DNA of 64,000 bases from Bradyrhizobium sp. 4. GTDB lineage: Bacteria; Pseudomonadota; Alphaproteobacteria; Rhizobiales; Xanthobacteraceae. How positions within the stretch are numbered: position 1 is the first letter of the stretch; each line of letters starts with the position of its first letter. A program made the position numbers and the translations under genes. The DNA lies in contig NZ_CP064686.1 of NCBI RefSeq assembly GCF_023100905.1, positions 4,030,001-4,094,000 of the forward strand. Direction: 5' to 3'. Positions 31,553 through 39,667 of the stretch are shown here, in pieces. The notes beneath the pieces were generated by a model. It had not been told where the DNA came from. It saw nothing but the letters and a program-made list of their open reading frames with translations, and did no database searches.

Positions 31553-31752
31553 GGTCGATCTCCAACGCCCCATTTGCGGGATTATGAGGGATCAACGGGG
31601 GTGGCGGGCAAGAGACCCGCGGAAATAGCGATGCGGGTTCTCTGAAGCCCCCACATTGCAGGAGCAAATTCTCCTCGCCTGCCACTTCCGAGAATCTTAT
31701 TCGCTTAAATCCGAGCCAATTGGAACCGGCTCGGATGACGGCAGGTTGACAG

Positions 31753-33360
31753 CTAGTAGACGTCAGCCTGGAAGCGCCCCGTCTTCTTGAGCTCGGCGAC
31801 AAAACTGACGGCTTCGTCGGTCGAACGCGCCCCGAACTGGGCGACGATATCGACCAGTGCGCGCTCGACGTCCTTGGCCATGCGCTTGGCATCGCCGCAG
31901 ATGTAGAGATGCGCCCCCTCGGCAAGCCACGTCCACAGCTCGCGGCCGACCTCGCGCATGCGATCCTGTACATAGAACTTCTTCTCGCCGTCGCGCGACC
32001 AGGCCAGCGACATGCGCGTGAGCAGGCCCGAGGTCTTCATCGCGTTGAGCTCCTCCTGGTAGAAGAAGTCGCAATCGCTGCGCTGATGGCCGAAGAACAG
32101 CCAGTTCTTGCCGGGCGCACCGGTCGCCTTGCGGTCGAACAGAAAGGCGCGGAACGGCGCAATGCCGGTGCCGGGGCCGATCATGATGATCGGCGTCTTC
32201 GGATCCTGCGGCAGGCCGAAATTGTGCGCCTTCTGCACATAGACCTTGAGCTTCTCGCCTTCCGCGATGCGCTCGCCAAGGAAGGTCGAGGCGACGCCGA
32301 TGCGCTTGCGCTTGCCGATCACGTAGCGCACGGAATCGACCGTCAGCGACAGCTTTCCAGGCGTCGCATTATGCGAAGACGAGATCGAATAGAGCCGCGG
32401 CTGCAGCGGCTCGAGCGCCTCCACGAAGGCTTCGGGATGCGGCCGCGTGCCCGAGAACTTCTGCAGCGCCGCCATGACGTCGAGCGTGGCGGCATCGCCA
32501 TCGGGATCCTCGCCCTGCGCCAGTGCCCGCGCCCTCTCGCGCTGCGCGCCGCCGGTGATGAAGGAGAGCAGCTCGAACAACGTGTCGGGCGCCGGCGACA
32601 GCGAGACGTCGTCGATCAGCACCTCGCGCAGCGTCTTGCCATTGACCTTGGTGGTGTGGGACGCGCCAAGCAAGGCGATGACCTGGTCGACGAGACCGAG
32701 CTCGTTGCGCGCGAACACGCCAAAACTGTCACCGACGACATAGTCGAGCTTACTCTCGGAAAGGTCGAACTCGACGTGATAGGTTTCCTTCTCCGACTTT
32801 CCCTTGTTGAGAAGACGGCGCGACAGGAAGGTCGCCGCAACGGGGTTGTCGCGCGAGCGGCCGGGCTCGGCGATCGTCACGGTCACGGCGGGGGCCGCCA
32901 CCGCGTCGACCTTGTCGGACGCCTTAGGAGCCGGCGCCTTGTCCAGCTCTTCATGCAGCGTCTTCAGCATCCGCGCGGTTTCCTTGCCGCCGGGGACGCA
33001 AAGGTTGAGCCGCGCTTCACTGCGGCTCGCGATCGCCTCCGAATAGTCGTGGCAATTGTAGCCGCACTGCCCGCAATCCTGCTGCGCCATCGCCGCCATC
33101 ATCTTGCGCCGCACGGGACGGCCTTCGGCGAGCTTCATCCGATCGGCGATCGGCATGGTCTGGTCGTGCCACGGCGCTTCACCGTCGTCACCGTCACCGG
33201 CCTGCATGACAGCGGCGCCCTGCTCGGCCGACAGCGGCGTGGCCGCCTCAGGCGACAGCAACCCGGCAAAGAACCCGTTCAGCCAGGAGCGTTGCGCGTC
33301 GGAGAACGGGGCGCTCGTGGGAATGATGTCGAGTTTGGGTGGAGGGCTGATCTGGTTCAT
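31753..33360 (-). CDS. CysJ/CPR-type flavoprotein reductase with an N-terminal iron-sulphur motif
   Basis: A 535-residue protein. Residues about 88-125 hold C96-x2-C99-x3-C103-x17-C121 (QQDCGQCGYNCHDY, then NLCVPGG), a putative [4Fe-4S] site in place of the usual flavodoxin (FMN) domain. From about 165 on it is the FAD- and NADPH-binding reductase of CysJ: RLYSISSS for FAD, GPGTGIAPFRAF, FFGHQRSDCDFFYQ and YICGDAKRMAKDV for NADPH. Its ATG overlaps the nirA stop by four bases. It is therefore the likely electron donor to the nitrite (or sulfite) reductase, carrying electrons NADPH-FAD-FeS. Annotation as sulfite reductase alpha would be by homology only. Confidence 0.88.
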   Translation of the reverse strand: MNQISPPPKLDIIPTSAPFSDAQRSWLNGFFAGLLSPEAATPLSAEQGAAVMQAGDGDDGEAPWHDQTMPIADRMKLAEGRPVRRKMMAAMAQQDCGQCGYNCHDYSEAIASRSEARLNLCVPGGKETARMLKTLHEELDKAPAPKASDKVDAVAAPAVTVTIAEPGRSRDNPVAATFLSRRLLNKGKSEKETYHVEFDLSESKLDYVVGDSFGVFARNELGLVDQVIALLGASHTTKVNGKTLREVLIDDVSLSPAPDTLFELLSFITGGAQRERARALAQGEDPDGDAATLDVMAALQKFSGTRPHPEAFVEALEPLQPRLYSISSSHNATPGKLSLTVDSVRYVIGKRKRIGVASTFLGERIAEGEKLKVYVQKAHNFGLPQDPKTPIIMIGPGTGIAPFRAFLFDRKATGAPGKNWLFFGHQRSDCDFFYQEELNAMKTSGLLTRMSLAWSRDGEKKFYVQDRMREVGRELWTWLAEGAHLYICGDAKRMAKDVERALVDIVAQFGARSTDEAVSFVAELKKTGRFQADVY

Positions 33361-35138
33361 GAGGACACCTCGGCATCGGCAAGCTTGCGCAGCGTTTCGC
33401 CGTCATGGCGCCGCGCAAAAGAAAGGAAGGTTTCGTCGGGAGCGGAGCGATGGGCGATATAGGCCTTGAGCAGTCCTTCGACCGTCTTCGGCGCGTCCTC
33501 GGCCTTGAGGTCGTGATAGACCTCCTGCCCGACGTCGGCGTCAGGACCGAACCCGCCGCCGGTGAAGAGATGATAGCCCTCCACCGTGTCCTCCTCGTTG
33601 ACAGGCACGCGCGCCCCGATCAAGCCGATGTCGCTGATGTAATGCTGGGCACAGGAATGGTGGCAGCCGGTGACGTGGATGTTGACCGGCTTGTCCATCT
33701 CGACGCGTGGCTCGCACCAGTCGCCGATCTCGGCAGCGTGGCGCTTGGTGTTGGAGGCGGCAAAGCGGCAACCGGCATTGCCGGTGCAGGCGATCAGGCC
33801 GGCGCGGATGTGTGACGCCTCGACCGCGAGCCCGATCTGCTTGATCGCCGCGATGGCAAGCTCGACATTCTCGTCACGCACCCCTGATATCAGCAGGTTC
33901 TGCCAGACGGTCAGACGGATCTCGCCGTCGCCGAGGTCCCGCGCCACCTTGGCGAGGCCCCTCATCTGATCGCAGCTGATCTTGCCGAGCGTCAGCGACA
34001 CGCCGATCCAGTTCAGGCCGTCCTGCTTCTGCTTGTGCACGCCGATATGCGCCATGCGGTCCGCGGCCGGCCGCGGCGCAAACGCCTCTTCCGACACGCG
34101 CGTAAATGGCGTCTTCAGCCGCTCTTCGACGAGCTTGAGGAAACCGTCATGGCCCATCGCGTCGAGCACGTATTTCAGCCGCGCCTTGTTGCGGTTGGTG
34201 CGGTCGCCGTGCTCGATGAAGACGCGCACGATGGCGTCGGCAACAGCGGTCGCCTGCTCCGGCTTGACGATGATGCCAGAGTACTTTGCGAAATCCTTGT
34301 GACCGGTGATGCCGCCGAGGCCGAGGCGGAACCAGACCCCCGGCTCCACGCCGAAACCGTCCTTCACCTCATACGCCGTGAAAGCGATGTCGTTGGTTTC
34401 CTCGAGCACGGCGATCCTGCCGGCACCGTCGAAGGCGACGTTGAACTTGCGCGGCAAGCCATACAACGAGCGATCGTTCAGGATGTGGTAGTGCCACTCG
34501 CGCGCATAAGGCCGTGTATCGATCAGCTCCTGCGGATCGATCCCCGCCGTCGGCGTTCCCGTCACGTTGCGGATGTTGTCGGCGCCGGAGCCGCGCGAGC
34601 ACAGGCCGAGGTCCTGAATGCCCTCGATCAGCTTTACGGCGTTCTTCGGCGGGATCTCGCGAAGCTGCAGGTTGGCGCGCGTCGTGACGTGGCTATAAGG
34701 CCCGCACGTTTCATCGGCGAGATCGGCAAGGCCGAACAGCTGCCAGTGCTTCATGATGCCGTTCGGAATGCGCAGACGGCACATGTAGGAGTCCTGCGTC
34801 GGCGCGACGTAGAAGATGCCGTAATAGCGCCAACGGAAATTGTCCGCCGGGCTCGGCGGCGTATTGTCGAGCGCCTGCTGACGAAGACGCGGATACGCGT
34901 CGAAGGGATGCTCGTCGCGCTTGACCTTCTCCTGGTCGGCGAGCTTCTTGCCCGCGGCGATGACCTTGTCCTGCGCCTTGATGTGCACGGCATCGGGACC
35001 GGTCGGCTCCGCGTTCACCTTGCCGGCGCCGCCGCCCAGACCGCGACCGACGCGACTGATCTGCAGACCGGTCGTGAAGCCTTCGAGGTAGCGTTTCTGG
35101 TCGTCGGTAAAGTCGACTGAGACGGTGTCGATTTTCAT
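33357..35138 (-). CDS. nirA: Ferredoxin-type nitrite reductase (NirA family, siroheme/4Fe-4S)
   Basis: A 593-residue assimilatory nitrite reductase that reduces nitrite to ammonium by six electrons. The siroheme-[4Fe-4S] cysteines are visible as CTGNAGC (C-x5-C) and CHHSC (C-x3-C, in HVTGCHHSCAQH). RLRIPNGIM and the repeated nitrite/sulfite reductase half-domains (RANLQLREIPPKN; WQNLLISGV) fit the family. Sulfite reductase has a similar core, so substrate rests partly on context: nasS-nasT lie directly upstream. ATG 35138 has AGGAG upstream. The open frame to 35309 lies in the leader. Overlap with the reductase gene couples their translation. Confidence 0.88.
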   Translation of the reverse strand: MKIDTVSVDFTDDQKRYLEGFTTGLQISRVGRGLGGGAGKVNAEPTGPDAVHIKAQDKVIAAGKKLADQEKVKRDEHPFDAYPRLRQQALDNTPPSPADNFRWRYYGIFYVAPTQDSYMCRLRIPNGIMKHWQLFGLADLADETCGPYSHVTTRANLQLREIPPKNAVKLIEGIQDLGLCSRGSGADNIRNVTGTPTAGIDPQELIDTRPYAREWHYHILNDRSLYGLPRKFNVAFDGAGRIAVLEETNDIAFTAYEVKDGFGVEPGVWFRLGLGGITGHKDFAKYSGIIVKPEQATAVADAIVRVFIEHGDRTNRNKARLKYVLDAMGHDGFLKLVEERLKTPFTRVSEEAFAPRPAADRMAHIGVHKQKQDGLNWIGVSLTLGKISCDQMRGLAKVARDLGDGEIRLTVWQNLLISGVRDENVELAIAAIKQIGLAVEASHIRAGLIACTGNAGCRFAASNTKRHAAEIGDWCEPRVEMDKPVNIHVTGCHHSCAQHYISDIGLIGARVPVNEEDTVEGYHLFTGGGFGPDADVGQEVYHDLKAEDAPKTVEGLLKAYIAHRSAPDETFLSFARRHDGETLRKLADAEVSS

Positions 35139-35470
35139 GGTCAGTAACGAAGCTCCTGCGGCCGCCGGGGTGGTATCGACGGAAAGTGCACGACCCGCGA
35201 GGAGCTCGGCTGGCTCGATAGCCGGCTGTGCACCCAACGGTCCGATCAGCTTCGTTGCTGGGGACTTGGCGCAGCAGGCATCTGTGACAGGCTGGCCGCA
35301 CTGCAACATTCAAGTTGCGTGCCAGCTTAGACGAAATGAAAATGTGTGGGGTATCAGGTGGTTAAGGGCGCCCGTGGGAACTCCGGCCTCTGGAACTCTT
35401 ATGAAATTCGAGCAGTCGGCCTAAAATTTAGACTCGGATCTCCAGCGCTCAAAAACGATGCAGACCCGAA
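35139..35470 (-). promoter_or_regulatory. Long leader of nirA, candidate NasT (ANTAR) antitermination region
   Basis: 332 bases without a firm gene between nasS and nirA on the same strand. It contains several inverted repeats, the best being CTGGCacGCAAC / GTTGCagtGCgGCCAG (about 35291-35324) closed by a six-base loop, and a smaller GGCT / AGCC stem near 35220. ANTAR proteins such as NasT bind paired short stems with six-base loops. The consensus A1/G4 loop is not obvious here, and I cannot point to a clear terminator, so this role is inferred from the neighbours. Confidence 0.4.
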
Positions 35471-36634
35471 TCACGCCCTCCAGCGGCCCACCTCGAAGGC
35501 TTCAAGATGCCCCCGAATATTGGCGGGATCGAAAGCGGGGCCGGCGAATGCGCCGAATGCCGCGGGGGCCTGGGCGGGCGGCCGGCGGCCGAGGGCGCCG
35601 TCGTAGAGATCGGGCCTGAACACGGCCATGGCCGTCTTGACCCCGTCGGGCGTCAGCGTCGTCTGCCCCCAGCGCACCATCTGCGCATAGAGCCAAGCAG
35701 CCTGGACCGGATCGGGGCGCCCTGCTTCCTCGCGTCCCACCAGAAGGTAGCTGCCGCTCTCGCGAAAGGTGCCGTCCGGCGAAATCTTGAGGCGTCCCGT
35801 GAGGGTGCGCTGGATGACTTCGGCATCGACGCCGATCCGCTCCGGCTGCGCCAGGATTCGGGCCGCTTCTGTGCGGTTTTCCGGATGCTCGATGAACTCG
35901 GCGGCTTTCACCGCCGCGCGCACCAGGCCGGCGACCACGTCCGGATTCTTGTCGGCCCAGACCTGGCGGAGCGCCAGCACCTTTTCCGCCGCATGGGCCA
36001 GGATGTCGGAGACGAAATGCAGGATGTGGCCGATTCCGAGATCGACCGCGATCGAATTCCAGGGCGCGCCGACGCAGAACGCATCGACATGTCCATTGGC
36101 CAGACTGTCGACCATATAGGGCGGCGGCAGCACCACCAGCCGCACGTCCTCGTCGGGATCGACGCCGGCCGCCGCCATCCAGAATCGCAATTGATAATTG
36201 TGGGTCGAGAACGGGAAGGTCATGCCGAAGGTCAACGGGTCGGCCCCCGCCTTGCGCCGTTTGGCGACCACGCGCGCCAACGCTTTTGCCGTGGCGAGCG
36301 GATCGAAGCGGTCGCCGTCGATCTCCTCCATCAGCGCGGCATGAAGCGCCGGCGAGACCGTGATCGCATTGCCGTTGATGCCGAGATTGAAAGGCGCCGC
36401 GATCGGCACCTTGACGTGGCCGAGACCAAGCGAAGACGCAATCGCGACGGGCGCAAGCAGATGCGCGGCGTCGAACAAGCCGATATTGAGCTTGTCGCGG
36501 ACGTTGGACCAGGAGACCTCGCGGACCAGTTCGACCTCGAGCCCTTCGGCCGCGGCAAATCCCTTGTCGACGGCAACGATCAGCGCTGCGGCGTCGACCA
36601 GCGGAATGAACCCGATGCGGAGGGGAGCGGTCAT
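35471..36634 (-). CDS. nasS: NasS-type cytoplasmic nitrate/nitrite sensor
   Basis: A 387-residue protein with the NrtA/CmpA solute-binding fold but no signal peptide; it starts directly with MTAPLRIGFIPLVDAAALIVAVDKG. Motifs typical of nitrate-binding members include WSNVRDKLNIGLFDAAHLLAPV and PFSTHNYQLRFWMAAAG. NasS binds nitrate or nitrite in the cytoplasm and, without it, holds NasT inactive. It overlaps nasT by four bases (ATGA), ensuring stoichiometric sensor and effector. The NasST pair of Bradyrhizobium is known to control nitrate assimilation and nos genes. Confidence 0.9.
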   Translation of the reverse strand: MTAPLRIGFIPLVDAAALIVAVDKGFAAAEGLEVELVREVSWSNVRDKLNIGLFDAAHLLAPVAIASSLGLGHVKVPIAAPFNLGINGNAITVSPALHAALMEEIDGDRFDPLATAKALARVVAKRRKAGADPLTFGMTFPFSTHNYQLRFWMAAAGVDPDEDVRLVVLPPPYMVDSLANGHVDAFCVGAPWNSIAVDLGIGHILHFVSDILAHAAEKVLALRQVWADKNPDVVAGLVRAAVKAAEFIEHPENRTEAARILAQPERIGVDAEVIQRTLTGRLKISPDGTFRESGSYLLVGREEAGRPDPVQAAWLYAQMVRWGQTTLTPDGVKTAMAVFRPDLYDGALGRRPPAQAPAAFGAFAGPAFDPANIRGHLEAFEVGRWRA

Positions 36635-37221
36635 TTCAGCATCTCCGACGCGGTGATGATCGACTGGGCGATCTCGCCGATTTTCTTCTTCTCGCGCATC
36701 GCAGTGGAGCGCAGCAGCACATAGGCCTCGTCCTCGGTGAGGCCCTTCACCTTCATCAGGATGCCCTTGGCCTTCTCGATGACCTTGCGATCCTCAAGCT
36801 GCGACTTGGTGCGCTCCAGTTCCTCCTGGAGTTTTGCGAAGGCATTGAAGCGCGACACGCAGAGGTCGAGGATCGGCTTGATGCGTTCCTTCCTCAGCCC
36901 GTCGACGATATAGGCGGAGACGCCCGCCTCGACCGAAGCCTGGATCGAGGATGAGTCGCTCTGGTCAACGAACATCGCGATCGGCCGCTTCACGGCGCGG
37001 CTGACCTGGAACATCGCCTCCAGCACGTCGCGGCTGGGGTTTTCCAGATCGATCAGGATGATGTCGGGATCGACCGCATAAATACGGGCGAGCAGGCTCT
37101 GCATCTCGCGGATATGGACGATCTGCGTGAATCCGGCCTCCCGCAACCCTTCTTCGAGGATCGCAGCCCGGATCGGGCTTTCGTCGACGATCACGATTTT
37201 GGGCGACTGTTCGGCGCTCAT
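36631..37221 (-). CDS. nasT: NasT-type ANTAR antitermination regulator
   Basis: A 196-residue protein. Residues 8-125 are a receiver-like domain (VIVDESPIRAAILEEGL; DIILIDLENP; AMFVDQSD), in which the usual phosphorylation pocket is only partly kept. Residues about 135-196 are the RNA-binding ANTAR three-helix domain (LEDRKVIEKAKGILMKVKGL, then AYVLLRSTAMREKKKIGEIA). Freed from NasS by nitrate, NasT would bind leader RNA and prevent early termination upstream of nirA. It is divergent from rimO. Confidence 0.92.
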   Translation of the reverse strand: MSAEQSPKIVIVDESPIRAAILEEGLREAGFTQIVHIREMQSLLARIYAVDPDIILIDLENPSRDVLEAMFQVSRAVKRPIAMFVDQSDSSSIQASVEAGVSAYIVDGLRKERIKPILDLCVSRFNAFAKLQEELERTKSQLEDRKVIEKAKGILMKVKGLTEDEAYVLLRSTAMREKKKIGEIAQSIITASEMLK

Positions 37222-37332
37222 TGCTCACTCACCACCAGTGATTCATCCATAGCATGCCCGCAGGCCATGCAAAGGGTTGTAATTATGGGCAATTGGGACT
37301 AGCTCAACCCTGTCAATCAGGCAGATTTGGAT

Positions 37333-38658
37333 ATGGATCAGACGGCTGCGCCGAAGGTCAGCTTCGTGTCGCTCGGGTGCCCCAAGGCTTTGGTGGATTC
37401 CGAGCGCATCATCACGCGCCTGCGCGCCGAGGGCTACGAGCTCGCCCGCAAGCATGACGGGGCTGACATCGTCATCGTCAACACCTGCGGCTTCCTCGAC
37501 AGCGCCAAGCAGGAATCGCTCTCGGCGATCGGCGAGGCCATGGCCGAGAACGGCAAGGTGATCGTCACCGGTTGCATGGGTGCGGAACCCGAGCAGATCG
37601 AGCAGGCCTATCCCGGCGTGCTCTCGATCACCGGCCCGCAGCAATATGAGAGCGTGCTGGACGCCGTGCATCGCGCGCTGCCGCCCGCCCACAATCCGCA
37701 TCTCGATCTGGTGCCGCCGCAGGGCATCAAGCTGACGCCGCGGCACTACGCCTATTTGAAAATCTCCGAGGGTTGCAACAACCGCTGCACCTTCTGCATC
37801 ATTCCAAAACTGCGTGGCGACCTCGTCTCACGTCCGGCCAACGACGTGCTGCGCGAGGCCGAGCGCCTGGTCGCTGCCGGCGTCAAGGAGCTGCTGGTGA
37901 TCTCGCAGGACACCTCGGCCTACGGCGTCGATCTCAAATACGCCGAAAGCCCGTGGAAGGATCGCCAGGTCCGCGCCAAATTTATCGACCTCGCGCGCGA
38001 GCTCGGCGAGTTAGGGGCCTGGGTCCGCTTGCAATACGTCTACCCCTACCCGCATGTCGACGAGGTCATCGCGCTGATGAACGAGGGCAAGGTGCTGCCC
38101 TATCTCGACATCCCGTTCCAGCACGCAAGCCCCGAGGTGCTGAAGGCGATGAAGCGTCCGGCCGCGCAGGACAAGACGCTGGCGCGCATCAAGCGCTGGC
38201 GCGAGCAGTGTCCCGATCTCGCTTTGCGCTCGACCTTCATCGTCGGCTTCCCCGGCGAGACCGATGCCGACTTCGCCTATCTGCTCGACTGGCTGGATGA
38301 AGCCGAGATCGATCGGCTCGGCTGCTTCAAATACGAGCCCGTCGCCGGCGCGACCGCGAACACGATCGAGAATCCCGTGCCGGAAGAGATCAAGCAGGAG
38401 CGCTACAACGCGCTGATGGCGCGCCAGCAGAAGATCTCTGCGCGCAGGCTGAAGCGCAAGGTCGGCACCCGCCAGCAGATCATCATCGACGAGGTCGGCC
38501 CGACCGTCTCGAAAGGCCGCTCCAAGGCCGATGCGCCGGAGATCGACGGCGCCGTCTACCTGTCGAGCCGCCGCCCCTTGCGCGTCGGCGAGATCGTCAC
38601 CGCGAAGATCGAGCGCGCCGACCAATACGACCTGCACGGCAGCGTCGCGGGATTCTGA
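37333..38658 (+). CDS. rimO: Ribosomal protein uS12 methylthiotransferase
   Basis: RimO adds a methylthio group to the conserved aspartate of ribosomal protein S12, using two iron-sulphur clusters and S-adenosylmethionine. Of 441 residues, the N-terminal UPF0004 domain has C16 (SLGCPKALVDSE), C52 (NTCGF) and C81 (TGCMG). The radical-SAM cluster is C148-x3-C152-x2-C155 (GCNNRCTFC). The C-terminal TRAM domain binds the target. SLGCPKALVDSE distinguishes RimO from the tRNA enzyme MiaB. ATG 37333 is preferred to TTG 37327. Confidence 0.97.
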   Translation: MDQTAAPKVSFVSLGCPKALVDSERIITRLRAEGYELARKHDGADIVIVNTCGFLDSAKQESLSAIGEAMAENGKVIVTGCMGAEPEQIEQAYPGVLSITGPQQYESVLDAVHRALPPAHNPHLDLVPPQGIKLTPRHYAYLKISEGCNNRCTFCIIPKLRGDLVSRPANDVLREAERLVAAGVKELLVISQDTSAYGVDLKYAESPWKDRQVRAKFIDLARELGELGAWVRLQYVYPYPHVDEVIALMNEGKVLPYLDIPFQHASPEVLKAMKRPAAQDKTLARIKRWREQCPDLALRSTFIVGFPGETDADFAYLLDWLDEAEIDRLGCFKYEPVAGATANTIENPVPEEIKQERYNALMARQQKISARRLKRKVGTRQQIIIDEVGPTVSKGRSKADAPEIDGAVYLSSRRPLRVGEIVTAKIERADQYDLHGSVAGF

Positions 38659-38694
38659 TCTTCCGCGGTCACAGCCGGTGCAGCCACGAACTCG

Positions 38695-38728
38695 CTGCGA
38701 CCTCTCCCGCTTACGGGAGAGGTCGCAG
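38695..38728. terminator. Perfect 15-bp hairpin between convergent genes
   Basis: CTGCGACCTCTCCCG / CGGGAGAGGTCGCAG with a 4-base loop, between rimO and the CMD-family gene. It ends six bases before the latter's stop codon. It resembles a common Bradyrhizobium intergenic palindrome and probably ends both transcripts. Confidence 0.7.
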
Positions 38729-38734
38729 CCGTCG

Positions 38735-39178
38735 CTAAGCTACGGCAACATCACGCCCGCCGTTCGCTTCTCCCGACGCCTGCTGTTCGTCGCGTGCGGC
38801 GAACACTTCCTTGGCTGCGAACAGCCCGTTCAGCGCCGCCGGGAAGCCCGCATAGACGGCCATCTGCATGATGATCTCCACGATCTCGTCGCGAGAGAGC
38901 CCGACGTTCAGACCTGCCTCGAGATGGACTTTGAGCTGAGGCGCGGCATTTCCGAGCGCCGTCAGCGCGGCGATGGTCGCGATCTCTCGATCGCGCAGGC
39001 CAAGGTCCGGGCGGCAGTAAATGTCGCCGAACGGAAACTCGATCACGTATCGTGCGAAATCCGGAGCGATGTCGGCGAGTGAAGCGACGACCGCTTCACC
39101 AGCTCTGCCGTCAATGCGTGACAGGGCCCGCTGGCCGCGATCGAAGCGGCTTTCGTCTTGTGTTTGGGCGTGCGTCAT
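38735..39178 (-). CDS. Carboxymuconolactone decarboxylase (CMD) family protein
   Basis: A 147-residue protein. FGDIYCRPDLGLRDREIATIAALTALG is the family hallmark, followed by LKVHLEAGLNVGLSRDEIVEIIMQMAVYAGFPAA. The family includes gamma-carboxymuconolactone decarboxylases and peroxidase-like AhpD. The C-x-C-x2-H motif of AhpD is absent; a single cysteine (YCRP) is present. Its start lies 68 bases inside the MerR gene, so both are probably translated from one mRNA. ATG 39178 follows AAGGAAA. The product may detoxify a reactive compound sensed by the regulator, which is inference. Confidence 0.88.
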   Translation of the reverse strand: MTHAQTQDESRFDRGQRALSRIDGRAGEAVVASLADIAPDFARYVIEFPFGDIYCRPDLGLRDREIATIAALTALGNAAPQLKVHLEAGLNVGLSRDEIVEIIMQMAVYAGFPAALNGLFAAKEVFAARDEQQASGEANGGRDVAVA

Positions 39179-39542
39179 TTTCCTTCGTCCTCTGTTCGTC
39201 GCTGGCATAGCCGGCGATCTTGGTATCAAGGACGAGCAGGCATTCCTGGAGTTCGGCAATCTGCGTGCGTACCTGTTCCCGGTGGACTTCCAGAATCTGC
39301 CGCCGGCTTGTGCCGGTAGCGTCGCCTTCATCCCGAAGCGCCGCGTAACGCAACATGTCCCGGATCGGCATTCCCGTGGTCTTGAGCCGCCCAAGGAATG
39401 CGATCCATGTGAGGATCGATGCGTCAAAGTCGCGCTGGCCGGAGCGATCCCGGTCGGCGTATGGAAGCAGCCCGATGCGCTCATAGTAACGCAGCGTGTG
39501 CGTCGACAGGCCGGTCCGTTTTGCGAGGTCGCCGATCTTCAT
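39111..39542 (-). CDS. MerR-family transcriptional regulator
   Basis: A 143-residue protein. The N-terminal winged helix-turn-helix begins MKIGDLAKRTGLSTHTLRYYERIGLL, the canonical MerR form, and is followed by DILTWIAFLGRLKTTGMPI-type residues and a dimerisation coiled coil (REQVRTQIAELQECLLVL). It has one cysteine (QECLL) and lacks the C-terminal metal-binding cluster of MerR or ZntR, so the ligand is more likely organic or redox. It is the first gene of a two-gene unit with the CMD protein and probably controls itself and that gene. Confidence 0.9.
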   Translation of the reverse strand: MKIGDLAKRTGLSTHTLRYYERIGLLPYADRDRSGQRDFDASILTWIAFLGRLKTTGMPIRDMLRYAALRDEGDATGTSRRQILEVHREQVRTQIAELQECLLVLDTKIAGYASDEQRTKENDARPNTRRKPLRSRPAGPVTH

Positions 39543-39667
39543 GTGTGCCCGTTCTCGTACTGACGCACGTACAGATACCCCTTCGAGCGCGCTCTAAGTC
39601 AAGGGGGATCGAAGGTGCAAAGATTTCGGCGCGCCGGCTGGGCGGCAGCGTCGCGGCATTCCGAGCT

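Noticed and set aside
35139..35309. 57-residue N-terminal extension of NirA
   Set aside because: The family start is at 35138 (MKIDTV). The extension has no ribosome-binding site and lies in the structured leader, although I cannot fully exclude it.
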